The notes under the pieces: model-generated | Seen by the model: only the letters and a program-made list of their open reading frames with translations | What the model was told of the DNA's origin: nothing | Database searches by the model: none | Shown here: positions 12,182 to 24,441 of the stretch, in pieces | Numbering within the stretch: the first letter of the stretch is position 1 | How the letters are laid out: the number at the start of each line of letters is the position of its first letter | Source: Sclerodactyla briareus | Taxonomy: Eukaryota > Echinodermata > Holothuroidea > Dendrochirotida > Sclerodactylidae | Direction of reading: 5' to 3' | Assembly (NCBI GenBank): GCA_026419785.1 | Contig: JAODTK010003643.1 | Location: forward strand, 248,001-312,000 | DNA: 64,000 nt | Program-made: the position numbers and the translations under genes

Positions 12182-13429
12182 CGGCCATGTCCACCCAGTC
12201 ATCAAAGGTCAATTAGGGGTCAAGAACTAGTTTTTCGGCCATAACATAGAATCAATGTCTGCTGAGGTTGAGAGGTGCGCCATTCAGATCCATTGTCAAT
12301 TTTTTGTCTCGCCTGAACTTTTGTCAAGAGACATGAGTGGTCCTATATGTTTTGTCCTGTCTGTCTGTCCGTCCTGTTTGCGGTTCGATATCTCCTGAAC
12401 GTTAAAGCTGTCATGCTGAAAACCTCGTTGTGGAGGTGTACGGTGAAGAGTTGTCAATGTGCATCCACTTTTCGTCCCGAAAGATCATACTGATTTGCAT
12501 ACATTCTTGAAACCATTGGCCCTAAGCTTGTGTACCAGATTCTCCATAGGGGGGGGATCGGTAGATGCATTGTTGATAAAATCCGTCAGAATATATAAAA
12601 CAACTATTAAAGTGATTATATTTACCACGGCATGATATTTTCTTAATAGTAGGAATGTCTAATTGCATCCTCTCTGCGATTTTCTAAAAGTTTGTTGGAT
12701 TTTGACGAAACTGCAGTGGAGATGGTTTTGTATTCCAATAAATGTTAGCCTGTGAGGGAACAAGGTCACCAAAAGTTTTCATTACTTATTCGCAGTTACC
12801 TATCCCAATTTGCATATTAATGCAGATTTTAAAGTTGGTTGAACCCCCATGAAACGTGGTGGAGATGGTACACCTTCAAACCCGATCAACTTAACAACAG
12901 TGTCATGAAAACTGAAGTTTTGTTAAAAGGCCAATAGCAATAAAAATGAGTGCAGTTAGGGTGCTCATAGGGATTTGTCATGGTAATTTGGGGTCAGTGG
13001 ATCAAACAACACTAAAGACGAGGTCAAGGTCAATTCTCAAAAAGTGTTTATTTTAGGAGTTACAGGGCAAAGGGATAAACCGTCAAATTTTGTTGGATAT
13101 GTGACAGAGCTCTGTGTGCTAAATAGACGAAACCCACTCCCTTCTGTTGAAAATGCTAATACCAAAATCTTAAAGCAACACATGGAATGTCTTGTACTTG
13201 TTTGCATGGATGACTAATAAACCAGGCGAGAAACTGGTGCGATGCCTTGTTGGATATGTGACAGAGCTCTGTGTGCTGAATACACGAAATAAACTCCCGC
13301 TTCTCGGTTCTCAAGTTACGTGGGGTCAAAGGGTTGGTTTTGGATACCTTTTTGGCATACATCGCAGTATACTTACATATTGCCTTGCGGACTGGGTGTA
13401 CTCATCCAATTATAAAAATCATAAAACGG
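12182..13429 (+). repeat. 1,248-bp tandem unit, second copy
   Basis: Second head-to-tail copy of the unit. A stretch of about 170 bp (from GAAACGTGGTGGAGATGG, near 11,613 and 12,850) appears identical between the two copies. Neighbouring stretches differ by clustered insertions and deletions. The duplication is therefore recent, and the indels may be consensus errors or patchy gene conversion. Confidence 0.9.
12307..13231 (+). mobile_element. Tandem-core element, copy 2
   Basis: Same element as at 11,060-11,980, duplicated with its host unit. TCTCGCCTG is at 12,307-12,315 and CAGGCGAGA at 13,223-13,231. The 5' hairpin region is damaged by indels compared with copy 1. Non-coding. Confidence 0.7.
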
Positions 13430-13975
13430 GGCCATGGTCACCCCAGTCATCAAAGGTCAATTAAGGGTCAAAAACTAGTTTTTTTGGCCATAACATGGAA
13501 ACCATTTTGTCTGCCGACAGTTTGGGAGATGCGCCATCCTGATCCACTCGTTGGACCCCCATCTGTGTTTCCTTTGACCTCAATTTGACCTTTATCATGT
13601 TTTGGGCCGAATCAAATCTTCGTGGCCATTTCCGGATAGCAAAGGTACCCTCTGATCAAAATGGACTATAATTGACCCCATGATATCAGAGGTCAAAGTT
13701 TTTCATTTGAAATTTAAAGCAGTTAGGATGTTCATAGTGATTTTTGTCATGGTGGTGACTTTTTCAGAATCAGTGGATCAAACTACCTCTGATGATGAAG
13801 TCGAAGGCAAATCTCGAATGGATGTGACTATTTTGGAATTACAGGCGAATAAAATTAAAACTGTAAATTTTTTGGATTGTGACAGAGCTCTGTGTGCTGA
13901 ATACACGAAATAACTCCCACTTCAATCGGACACTCGGTTCTCAAGTTACAATTAAAGGGGTTAAAGGTTGGTTTT
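13430..13975 (+). repeat. Partial third tandem unit without the inner element
   Basis: Starts with the same outer segment (GTCATCAAAGGTCAATTAAG, GGCCATAACATGG, GATGCGCCAT) and ends with GTGACAGAGCTCTGTGTGCT and CGGTTCTCAAGTTAC. The middle matches only the distal part of the full unit (GCAGTTAGG, CAGTGGATCAAAC) and lacks the TCTCGCCTG element. It is more diverged than copies 1 and 2. A 77-codon ORF with a hydrophobic start lies here (13,680-13,913), but homologous DNA in the other copies is not open, so it is not called as a gene. Confidence 0.65.
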
Positions 13976-14900
13976 GATACCAGAGTCCGAGTCATTGGCG
14001 TCCGAGTCCTCGAGTCCTTTTTGCAAATTTGACCTGTACTCTTTCACAAACTGTAAGGCATAACTTAACAAACAACGCTGTATTGCTTGCTACCAGGCAA
14101 TGTTTTGAATGCAGCGGCTACTGATTAACCTGTACAAGACCGACTGACATACAAAGACTTTCAAAAGAGGACTGGGCTGGTTATACCTCATGACAGGTGC
14201 CAAATATCAGATTCAATTAGTCCCGCATGATTTTTACTTTCTTGATAAACCCCGAGATAGAAAGGGCAATAATGACTAGACGTTGGGTGCACCACAAACA
14301 ATGGGAGTCGTTCCTAGGCCGGTGGGTGGCGGGTGCATACCGGCACATTCCCACATTTTAATATTATATATTTGTAAAATGTTGATTGCCATGCCTTATC
14401 TAGCAATGGGAAGCACAGAAATGAAATTGCTCTCTTCCACATCCATCTTTTTTATTTTTTATGAAGCTTCCATCCTCATTGGACCCATCCCTCCTCTCCC
14501 TGTGAATCAGTCTTTCCAATTCACACTACATTACTCTGCCACAAACGAGCATGGACGCATATCGATCAAGAAATATCGAAATTGTTACCCACTGTTCCAA
14601 GGGCAAACAGCGATTTGCACTGAATTGTCACAATGAAACACGGAGAATTACAACACCTGCCGGTAATTTCCCCCATTATCTATTCACATTGATTTACATG
14701 TACGCGGAGAAGTGGAAAGTACACCATGCCCAGTCAGTATCCTAACATAAATTACACAGGTGAAATGAAAGCTAGGCTATAAATCTTCCTCAAAACATGA
14801 TCGTAATATCGACGAGATTTGAGTATTCCCAGTTTGTGTTAATGTTCGTGTTATGTATCATCATACATTGGGTCCGTGTTGAATTTATTAATGCAAACAA
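13976..14900. other. Unassigned DNA
   Basis: Includes a 117-codon open frame at 14,283-14,636 (+) with no recognisable domain and a mixed composition. An ORF of this length is expected by chance in DNA of this size. No splice or promoter support seen. Confidence 0.35.
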
Positions 14901-15560
14901 TTATGTACTAGTAAATTTTTCGGCAAATGCAATATTTATCGCTCGCATGTCATCTGTTATCTCATAGTTGATTATGCGAGCGTGTGTCAACCCCCCCCCC
15001 CCCCCACCCATATTTCCGCCCCTCCTCACACCCGTGGCACGAGGGGGAAGTCCGCTGTACAGGTTGGTACACCGCGCTGCTTGGGAATTGCCCCAGAGAG
15101 CCTCCCTACACACGAGAGCAGGCCTTTTTTCCACTATTTTCATGAAGTGCCAACTACGATGTTACTATATGAGCGGAGCGCCTCCATGGGTAGGCGCGGA
15201 GCGTACCAACACAAAATTCGTCCTAGCACCCCCCCCCCCCCCCCAGTTCGCACGAAGCGGCATCTTCCACGACTCAAAGCAGTATGCGACGTCCCTAAAA
15301 TTGACCATATTCAGAATTTTCATTTCAAGAAATGTCCTTGGAGGAACCCGTTCAATGTTTATTCCTTTCATACTATCGGTTAAGACTCTCCCCAGCTGCA
15401 AAATGTTCTTATTTCAACAGCATTCAGCATGATTAGGCGCATGCAAATATTTGGAATCGCTCCTGAATGCTGGAGATCAAACAGACCGACTCACATACTG
15501 TTGAGGTCTCGAAAACAAAATTTAAGGCCTCGAGTGGGGGGGGGGGGGGTCATGTGGTGG
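14901..15560. repeat. C/G-homopolymer-rich repeat debris
   Basis: Three long C or G runs lie near 14,990-15,005, 15,229-15,243 and 15,536-15,549. Between them GAGCGGAGCGCC and GGCGCGGAGCG words occur; a related word (AAGCGGAGCGCC) recurs at about 16,430. This looks like old dispersed-element sequence. Pro-rich open frames here come from the C runs. Confidence 0.4.
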
Positions 15561-17690
15561 ACATATAATGCAGCGACCCATGCAACATGTGGATTTGCCG
15601 GACCCTTCTTGAAGTTTTCACAGTTCAACATTCCATTCATTCTATGGAATGTGTGTGACTGATTTATCGTAAAAGTTGTTGTTTATGTGACGCGGTAACA
15701 AAAATACAATAAATGTTGATGTTGGATGAGAATGAAATAAAACAAATTTGCCTACCTTAACTTCAATAGTTAAAGTTGCACTCTTGCTCGTGGCGATTTC
15801 CTTGAAGTTTGGTGTGTACGAAGTAGTTGCCATGGGCACATGTGTTTAAAAGGGCACAATTATTGCGGGATCCGCATATTTGACAGCTCGGTTGAGACTG
15901 TTCAATAGAGCATTTGGAAAATAATATTTTCATTGCCTGACACGTTTTCTGTAATTTTCATTTTAATTTTTAAATCTTTCAATACCAGTCCGTCGCGCGT
16001 CATTTTGAATGCCGCAAAGCGCCACAAGTGGCGCGCGCGCCGCTAGAAGGCCGACCTAGTCACACACAACCACACACTACACATATAGGCCTAATCATGT
16101 TTACATAAAGTGTAAACGGCACCCGCCCATTATCCGCCGGTTGCTCGGAGACGGCAATTAATCTTTGATAGGCCTTCTTACATCATTACCGAACTATCAG
16201 TATGTTATGAATAATAATGAAAAAATGAAATCGTTTGTTATAGATACTAAGGAACAACGAAAACAACAACACACAGCAACACTAGGCCACTGAATCATTG
16301 AAACCTTTGATCCGCATTCCTATTTTCTTTCAGAGGTGCTCGCCGCAACTGCGTGCAAACGGTACAACATTCACTTATGTGCATGTACCTGTTACCCACC
16401 GTCGCGTGAGACGGTTACTTATTCCAGCTAAGCGGAGCGCCACCATAGATTAACGCGGAACGTCCCCGAAAAGGTTTGCATTTAAGACCCTCCAGATGGC
16501 CGGAACAGAAATATGTATCTCATCATGTATGCGTTTCTAATACGATGAGAGAAAAAATATCAATATATAAAATGTTTAATACATATCGATGATTTGAGAA
16601 GATCAAGGATCTGTTTACCATGCATCCTTGTCTTCATTCATTCCATCTGCCAAGTTACATACTAGCCATTCATATCTCACGTTACATTTATCCATCAGCC
16701 CCTCCATACATAGGTCCTACATGCCCAAGGAACTTGCCCGTTATTTGAAATAATAGTAAACCGCACTGGTTTGCTGACTGTGACATCGACGTCATAGTCG
16801 TATAGGGGGGCCGCTCAGGTTAAGGAGAGTTGAGAGGATTTCTCTTGAATTTCTAGCATTCAGTAAAAAAACAAAAACAAGAAGATATCCTGTCGACAAC
16901 TCTTACCCGAAATTTTTCCAATATTCTGCCCGATTTTCACTGTGTCAATGACTCCCTTTTTAGGCGGGTGGGTGCATTTCCCAAACCGCCCCCCACCCCC
17001 GTCTCCTACGCCTATGATCGTTGTAAACAGAATCAATAGAGTTCTTCCTGGCAATATTGAAGCCTACACACGCGTGCAGGCCGCACTTGAACCCCCTCCC
17101 CTCATGCGGAAAAAAAAATATTTGCGCAATTAGAACGTGCGGGGCTCCAAAAGCCGGTATATGCCGGTTCTGCCATGGAGTTAATCCGGCACTGGAACTC
17201 GTGACTTACCCGCGATCCATGGAAGATTTCACCTCCCATCATGCAACACACCTCGCATTCCATGGGATGCATTCAGTCGACCGACTTCCAGTGTTCACTT
17301 GATCGCCACAGAGAGCAGACTGTTTCTAATCGCCTGCCTGTGTTCTTCCTGATTGTGTATTGTGTGCCGGGTTTTCTTCTACGCACTCATGCACGGTAGA
17401 CTTCAGTGGGTCAGCATAGGCTACTAACCTGCTAACCCACATAATGGCTGTTTTTCACGCGCAAAAAACCATCATGAGTTTTCAATTACTTACAATTATC
17501 TCAAGTGGGAAATATTTGGATGCTATGGAACTTAAGCATGTATTTGCTATGTTTGCAAGTTTGCTGGAATGGTCAGTCGTTGGACGAGTTTGGAGCATGT
17601 GGTGCGTGCTTGTGTGTGTAACCAGGTTCAGTTATGTTTCCACACTGACTTCGGTTTTGGTGCCGTATTTTTTATTTCCCTCTATTGCAG
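15561..17690. other. Unassigned DNA
   Basis: No gene recognised. A GCGCGCGCGCC patch lies near 16,030, and a CCCCACCCCC/CTACGCC element-like patch near 16,990. TAGGCCTA occurs at 16,086-16,093. Confidence 0.4.
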
Positions 17691-17791
17691 GCCAGCTGGC
17701 CGGGAGGGCAAGTCCCGATAAAACATGTAGACCTACAGCGTTCGTAAAACCTTTAGGCATAAAAACATACAAAACAAGCGTGGTAGAATAA
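17691..17791 (+). CDS. Possible terminal coding exon, unknown protein
   Basis: A strong acceptor (TTTATTTCCCTCTATTGCAG, ending at 17,690) precedes a frame open to TAA at 17,791. It encodes about 32 residues, Lys/Thr-rich (QLAGRASPDKTC near the start). The same frame is also open upstream through the acceptor to an ATG at 17,444, so an unspliced 115-codon ORF is an alternative. No domain is recognisable and no matching donor exon was identified. Acceptor-like sites occur often by chance, so this is weak. Confidence 0.2.
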
Positions 17792-19812
17792 GGATCAATT
17801 GTTCTAATATTGAACAAAATATTTTTCATTCCTTTTCATATGTGAATACCCGTTTCTGTCTTCTCCTGTCATCAAAGCGCAATGTTTAGCATTTATTGTG
17901 TAAGTTTATGGGCGCCGGGTGGCCTTCGCTTCGTCCCCCCCGTGATAGACATGGAAATTCTCAAATACCCATCTTAGTTCTAAGTGCGCATTCTCCCACA
18001 GAACAGTTTCGGGGGAATAGACGAGATTCGGCCAGTTTCCCCCATAGCAATGTCGTTATTAGGCTTCCATTTTTAAAAACTGCCAGCCACTATTTGAAAA
18101 CGCAACCAATTCATCCCCTGTTGTCGGATGTTATTGTTGAAAATTATGGGGGAAAATCTGTAGTGAAGTGTTTGTGATGGCAGGATTCCGTAATTTTTCG
18201 GCAGTGGAGTTTCGAAAAGATCGTTCTACACATTGTACGTTCAACGTCAAAACTGCGGGGTCATTCCCATTCCCCTATGCCCTTTGAAACAATATCTTTA
18301 TTCATCTTTATTAAACTGTAACTCCGAACTGGCTTATTCCTCCGAGTGAAGTCGGAAGTAACTCAACAAGCAGCACGCTAGAACCGCGCCAAAATGTGGG
18401 TTTGTGTGGTTTTTTATGTGCCCTCTTTCATCTGTGCTAGTTCAAAGGGAACCATGTTAATTTTCATTATCGGGGATCACACCGGTTTCCCCTTCCCCGT
18501 GGCGTCAAAAGCTGACAAGAATTCCGAAATAGCCTGATAGCGGATTTTGCCTCATTTGCTGAAATTTGGTTTTAGGGTTAAGCTTCCATAATATATAGAA
18601 TAGAACAGTACTAACGGGCCGTCATATCTAAATGACTATTGGGTATAGGAATGAATTACGTTTACGCAACACGTTAAATCCTCAAACATAATAACATAGC
18701 TACGAAATTATTGTGAAATTAACCGTATCTTTAGCTTCTCATGCGAGTGTGTTAGAAGAGAAATAACCGGAATTGCGGAAAAATGATTCTCATTTTTTAG
18801 CTTCTTTAATGGAAAAAATCGTACCTCACAAATTCCGCGGCGTTCGCGCTCGTAGCTGTTTGAAACAGGCGTTTGACTTTGTTCACTGTATCAGCTTCAT
18901 TCACTTATATGTGCAGGGTGGCCATTTAACCAATGCGGTATTGCCTCAAACAAACGCCTGTTGCGACTTCGTTTGCTCTGCTGTCGAGCTGAATCATGAG
19001 CGGGCGGTACCAATGGGCGGTGCGAACTAAACGTTGTTGCGCAATCGGGACATTCCTCTCTTCACTAAATACGGAAAACGGCTTTGTCTGCGCGAAACAT
19101 TACTCTATTGATCTGATTTGGAATTGATTTAGACAACCTCCAACCAAGTTTGGCATACGTTAGATGGATATTCTTTATTTGCCCGTTTGAAGGATTCATA
19201 TTTTTCTGAACGTCTGCGGCGATACCAAACAAGCCACAATACGCACTGCGCATAGCCGAAACGGTGATTCGGTCAATTTTGGCTTCAAATGCATCATTCT
19301 TCGATTAAATTCTCATTTTCGGTCTTGTAAAAGGTTATTGAAACTCTTCTGTAAATATTCAGGACCTAAATATGGGGCGATTTTCCGCGGAATCTATTCA
19401 GGATGCCTCCATCCATATCAACGCCCGAGAGCTGCTTTTTTTGATGACTGACATCTACGTCCCGAATCGTAATGAGCAAATCCCCAATTGTTGTGGATTT
19501 CATCAAACGAAGTCCTGCAGACGATATTTTGGTTGATATTCGACCGTGGTATGCTATACTAAAGCAGCGCTAGCATCCTCTATTTTAAGGAACGGCTTCT
19601 CCATATCGTCTGCGTTAGCAGGCTATTCGCGCTATGAATAGTTAAATCTATAAGGTGTGCTCCATTACTTGGAACTACCTTGTTGCTCAACATCTAAGCA
19701 CCTTCACAGAGATTAATAGTGGTGGCGGGTAGGCCCACTTATACCCAAGTGTCCGTTTTAGACTAATTTGCGCTTTCCCAGAATTTTATTCGTTGAATTC
19801 ATCATCTCTCAA
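17792..19812. other. Unassigned DNA with one short inverted repeat
   Basis: No gene recognised. The 12-mer AACAGGCGTTTG near 18,863 and its inverse CAAACGCCTGTT near 18,950 can pair across about 75 bp, which could be a remnant of a short inverted-repeat element. An 85-codon ORF overlaps it (18,773-19,030, +). Confidence 0.4.
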
Positions 19813-20129
19813 CAAAAATAAAAGCGAGTAAACTTGACTCATTTCACCCGAGTTTCTTGTAAATTGACTCAGTGATACCAACTTGATGAGTAAAATTTCA
19901 ATCAATAAATGCAACAATGAGTCAATAACAATGTTGTGACTCACTTGTCCGTATGGTAACTGAGTCACGTATTTGCAAAGGACGTGAATCATTTAGATTG
20001 ATCACGCTCTCGAACGACGAGTCAATTTCAAGCGGTGAGTTCATTTTAGTCTGACTCATTTGGTCATTATGTTACTGAGTCAACGTGACTTATTGCGTTG
20101 GAGCAACGAGTCAATCTAGCGGGCGTGGT

Positions 20130-20175
20130 GTTTGAAGTTTGCGCGCGGGGCGCGCGCGCGCGTGTCTGCGTGTAC
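20130..20175. repeat. CG-dinucleotide tract
   Basis: GCGCGCGGGGCGCGCGCGCG-type tract, possible Z-DNA or CpG-rich patch inside the TGACTCA element. Confidence 0.6.
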
Positions 20176-20534
20176 GTCGTTTTTAAGCCACGTATATAAA
20201 CGCAGAATAAGAATATGAGGAGATACAATTGGTTAAAAGGTTATGGAAGTGACCAATTTTAAATTAGAAAACAGATTAAAAGTTATGTGTAACAGTGCCA
20301 GTAACAACTTATTCTTTTTCAAAAAAAAAGCGGATACAAAACACAACACCCAAAATAACAGCATTCGAATTATTATAGTTTTATGTTATAAAAAAAAAAA
20401 AATCCGCTACAGGTGTGATTTGCACACTCGCGATCCCAGTGACCACCGACACCACGGGCCGCAGGTCCCGATGTGTTGTACTGGGCGGATTGCACCACAG
20501 GTGGGGGTTTTTACTAACATATTAATAATTAATT

Positions 20535-20804
20535 ATTCCCACCATTAATTTGATCGTCGACTATTGTTGGTTGATGTTCTGGGGGAGAGACCGTTTAACT
20601 TAGGCTAGCTATGCCGAGTTAACTGTTAGCTTACTGTTCAAATGGCCTAGCCTACGTTAATAAGTTAGGGGGCTAGGCTAGGCCTAACTACTGTAATGTG
20701 TGTAAATTAGGTGAACTTAGCCTAGCTAGACTAAGTAAACCGGTCTCTTCCCCCACATAAACCATAACAAACCAAGTCGACTGATTCAAATTAATGGTGG
20801 GAAT
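20535..20804. repeat. Long imperfect palindrome inside the TGACTCA element
   Basis: The arms lie at 20,535-20,611 and 20,718-20,804. The left arm begins ATTCCCACCATTAATTTGA and the right arm ends with its inverse, TCAAATTAATGGTGGGAAT. The arms also share GTCGAC, GGGGGAGAGACCG (GGGGGAAGAGACCGG on the other arm) and CTTAGGCTAGCTA. The loop of about 105 bp is rich in CTAGGC and TAGGCC words. It could be a foldback or MITE-type insertion or a structured part of the host element. Confidence 0.8.
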
Positions 20805-21377
20805 ATAAACTGTGTATCATTCTGGGTCATCTTCAACCTAGCTGCCAACCAAATACATAGTTTATCCCTATTTCTATATGTGAAAGACAAGAGCCACATA
20901 TTCTTTGCAGATACACTGAATGAAATTTGGGATTAGGCATCAATTGACTCTCATACATGAGTAATATATCTTGGAGTGAGTTATTGCATTTAAAATTATG
21001 CATGGAGATGTGAGTAATTTTTAAATATTAGCTGCGTAATTTGGCCAATACGTGTGTTAAACGAACTCATCAAAGGCGAAGTTTTGTTTGACCATCATGG
21101 TTGTGGTTGTAAATGACTCAATGGAGTTTTCAGTTGTGTAATATGACGGACAAAACGTGAATCAGTAAAACGTGAGTAAATGAGTAGGTTTGACTCACCA
21201 ACTGAAGTCATCTGGACCCATATATGTGTGGTTGATTGGACTCACCAAGAGAGTTAATTTGACTCACCAGGGGTAAGTTTGACTCGGTGGAATTTTTGAA
21301 GGGTGTCACTTCACGGACAAATGAAGACAAGCATAATTGAGTCAATGGGACTCCGCATTTATTGGTGTTGCTAACCG

Positions 21378-21725
21378 CGTGGTTAGCTGTTAGCACAAAC
21401 AAACTGTTTACTGCATGATGGGATTCCGGGGTCAAATTTCAGTCCGGTTATACGAATATTTGAGAAATGGTACCTGTCGCCTTTTCCGGCGCTATAGGCC
21501 ACGGGACTGGAACACCCGCACAGAACAAACGAGGCCGTAGGCAACAAGGCAATTTGCATGTGGCCGTCTGCGTGTGATGACCCAAAACCCCCACAGTATA
21601 GAGGATATTGCCAAGGAGAAGTATCCTCATTCCGTGTACATTCGTGAAGAATTCGCAGCTGACAGATAGTGCAGGATCCAGGTTTGCGCCTTCTTCAGGC
21701 TTTAGGGTCGAAAGTATGCTCCCGA
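21378..21725 (+). mobile_element. tRNA-derived SINE, copy 2
   Basis: A tRNA-like head (TTAGCTGTTAGC, then GGATTCCGGGGTCAAATTTCA) leads into a body shared with the copy at 27,155: AGGCAATTTGCA, CCGTCTGCGTGTGATGACCC, TATTGCC, CCTCATTCCGTGTA, GAATTCGCA, GTGCAGGATCCA. The pol III boxes are decayed. The longest minus-strand ORF here (21,448-21,816) is mostly a shadow of this element. Confidence 0.75.
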
Positions 21726-21967
21726 AAGTTATCAAGGTATAGGACAAAAATGTTCTCAATGTAAATTTCTTTTGTAAAGTCTCGGTCCTTAAATATTCAG
21801 TGAATGTGGTTTGCATGCGTCGACTATATAGGTTCGGGTGTTCGCTAATTTAATTCACGTCATTTGTTCACAAAAAGGCTATGAATTATCAATAACCAAT
21901 TTTTCATTTTATTTCATGACGAAATGAAATTGTGCTCCATGTCCGGAATTCATCTGTCCTGTGAAAC

Positions 21968-22030
21968 CCTCCTTTTTTTTTTTTTTTTTTTTTTGGGAGG
22001 GGCGGAGGGGGGGGGGAGGGTGGGTGGGCG
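21968..22030. repeat. T run followed by G-rich tract
   Basis: More than 20 consecutive T are followed by a G-rich tract (GGGAGGGGCGGAGGGG-type). Low complexity; potential G-quadruplex on the plus strand. Confidence 0.9.
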
Positions 22031-24441
22031 TCAATTGGTAATATAGCTACTGCGTTGACGGATGGCGTTTCTAGAACTTATGTTTGTTTGTTCGTGTGAG
22101 TTTAGTGTCCTGGTTACAGTATCATTGTTTACAAAGATGACAGTTGTTTGTTATGATAATTGTATTGTTTATTTTGTGACAAAAGATAAACAAACTCTGT
22201 GCGCCTTGTACCAAGTAAGGAAACCTTTGATCAAGCAATTGCAAGCTGTTGCCATGAAGTGTCATGAGAAATGGTGCTTTGGACCTGGTATTGCGCCAAT
22301 GCGTTGATACGTCGATGGAATGTTGCAGCTAAGCGGGGAATTACCCAAACTGGGTATTTCGTGTGCGTATGATCTGTGTGGAACTGTAAATAGAAAAGTC
22401 AATAAGACTAACGTGATGTTCGCATGTATGTAGCGGAAGACTTGTCGTCGTGGCATCTGTCGACTCGATCCAAGGGGGTGAATCAAACTAACTTGGGAGC
22501 AAAATTGATGAGAGAGACCTTAGCCTATATTACCCGAGACCCTATGCATCGCGGCAGTAAGTTGACGGTGTGTTGTTGCGAGGAAGCTCCGCATATTCAC
22601 TGAAAACTTTATTCAAATACTTGGAAAAAAATTTGGGTTGCCATTCACCGTTCCATCAATCGAAGTGAAACCATCGAAGGCAACGGTGTCAAAGGAAGGA
22701 GAGTTGTGGTCCATTGTAGGCCTACCAGAGACGGATCAGATACAGGAGTTTGCCTCTGAAAGAGCATCGTATGCGCATGCCCCGAAACCATGTCTGAGGT
22801 AAACGTAATACAAACATTCCTAATGATTTTTAGTTATTCTCAATAGCCCTATTATCTTCAATCGATCCCGGCATTCTGTCTCTTAATTTACTGCAATCAT
22901 GGCAACCAATACTTGTTTCTGTAACTTTCTTTCGACTTTCCTCCGTGTGATTTGTAGGCCCAGCATCCCACTCTAGTGTTCCACATTGCTCCCCGTCCCT
23001 ATCTAAAATTACGAACTATCCCATATTCCGCCTCAGTTTTAACCCAGAAGTAAGTGAAATTTGAGACTGGTTTGTTTCCTTTCTAGCTGGCTGGCCCGGT
23101 GACATTTTGAGTCTGCTAATTTTCCGTTTCATATTAGGAGACATTAGCTGAGGCGGGCGCCCTGTTGATTTTATACCGTATATGCTATAGGTCTTTGCGG
23201 TATGATGTGTTCGATGGGTTGGTATTAAAAAAAAACTATGCGGGGAAAGCTCACATACTGCCATCACTTTGAATAATGATACTGAGCTCAAATTTTGAAT
23301 TCTTAAACGTACTCCTGTATATTGGTAAACGTATATTACATGTATAATTGTAATTTATTAAAAGTATAGTGTTCACGTATAGGCCTATTTTAACAAGGAT
23401 TCAACTCTGGCGGTCCGGGTGGCCACCCCCTCCCAACAGTCATGAGTGCCTGCCCATGTCTTCTTGCACATACAAATCGTTTTCGTTTTTAACAATTTGG
23501 GAAATTGAAAAAGCCACCATGCTTATTGAAAAAAAATAACCGATCACCATTCCATGGAGCACAATTTGTAATTCTGGGATTTTCACAATGGACATATGAA
23601 CATTTTTGCCTAAAACTACACGAAATGACAACATATCTCTACGTCCATGTTTATCAGAGCAGATTATAAACAACGACCTCTTTGCACAATCAATTAGGTA
23701 TTTACCAGTTTACTAAAACTACGAAAGTTTCTCGCTCCTCGGCCTGACCTCCTCTGGGGGCTTCCCGAAGTTGCTTATTTCCTGTCTTGTGTGCCTTTTT
23801 GTGCACTTTCAATCATCTTTGGCCCTTCTGTCCCAATGAACCCTCTTTCCTACGTCCCTGTCAACTCATCAATTTCGTAGTGACAATTTTCTTTCTTTCG
23901 AAATATTAGTAGAATACTAAACCTCTAAGCCTGTGCCAATAATTGGTGGTGGGGGAAACAGCTATGAACATTCTAACATACTTTTAACCACCACTACTAA
24001 TTCCGCAATATATATCGTGCATATGTTCCGACGCGATGCCGGGGTCGATAACTAGTGACTAATGTTACGAGCCTCTTGGCCTCAGTTCATCAGAGGGTAT
24101 TTACCATATGGGGTATTTATAAGAGCATTTCCAGCGGATAGGTAATGCGCTGGATTGTCCTCTCATGTAATCGCCGTCGTGTGCATGACGTCACAGCACT
24201 ATTATGTAACCATAAGTTGAGAAAAATAAACACACCAAACCAACCGTAAACTGGAGTAAACTTGACAGGATTTTTAGCTTTCTCCGTCCAATTGAACTGA
24301 ACCATCAATACTACTACATTGGCTTTTATTCTAGAAATGACCCTGGCATCTTTATAAATCTGAATTTGATGCAAATGTAGGTCTTTCCTGATAGCCTAAA
24401 CTCCGATGGTTCAAGAAAACAAAAAATGAACGTTTTTTTAA
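22031..24441. other. Unassigned DNA
   Basis: Open frames up to about 90 codons occur (22,062-22,307 +; 23,016-23,291 -) without recognisable domains. TAGGCCTA is at 22,717-22,724 and 23,380-23,387. Nothing else supported. Confidence 0.4.

Larger units (their letters stand above)
19813..21298. mobile_element. Putative DNA transposon with TGACTCA arrays
   Basis: By hand count, 11 exact TGACTCA/TGAGTCA heptamers lie in two arrays: seven at 19,835-20,081 and four at 21,114-21,345 (the last just past the proposed end). About 0.8-1.0 kb of different DNA separates them. Candidate imperfect terminal inverted repeats are CAAAAAT-5nt-CGAGTAAACTT at 19,813-19,837 and CAAAAAT-5nt-CGAGTCAAACTT on the minus strand at 21,298-21,274. 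Arrays of a short motif just inside both ends are typical of transposase-binding subterminal repeats, as in CACTA-type elements. No transposase is encoded, and I could not define a target-site duplication. TGACTCA is also the AP-1 site. Confidence 0.55.

Noticed and set aside
13680-13913. 77-codon ORF with a signal-peptide-like start
   Set aside because: It sits in the partial third tandem unit; homologous DNA in units 1 and 2 is closed by stops.
21448-21836. 122-codon minus-strand ORF 25 bp after a TATA-like word
   Set aside because: Most of the ORF is the complement of a SINE copy, so neither the ORF nor the promoter is convincing.
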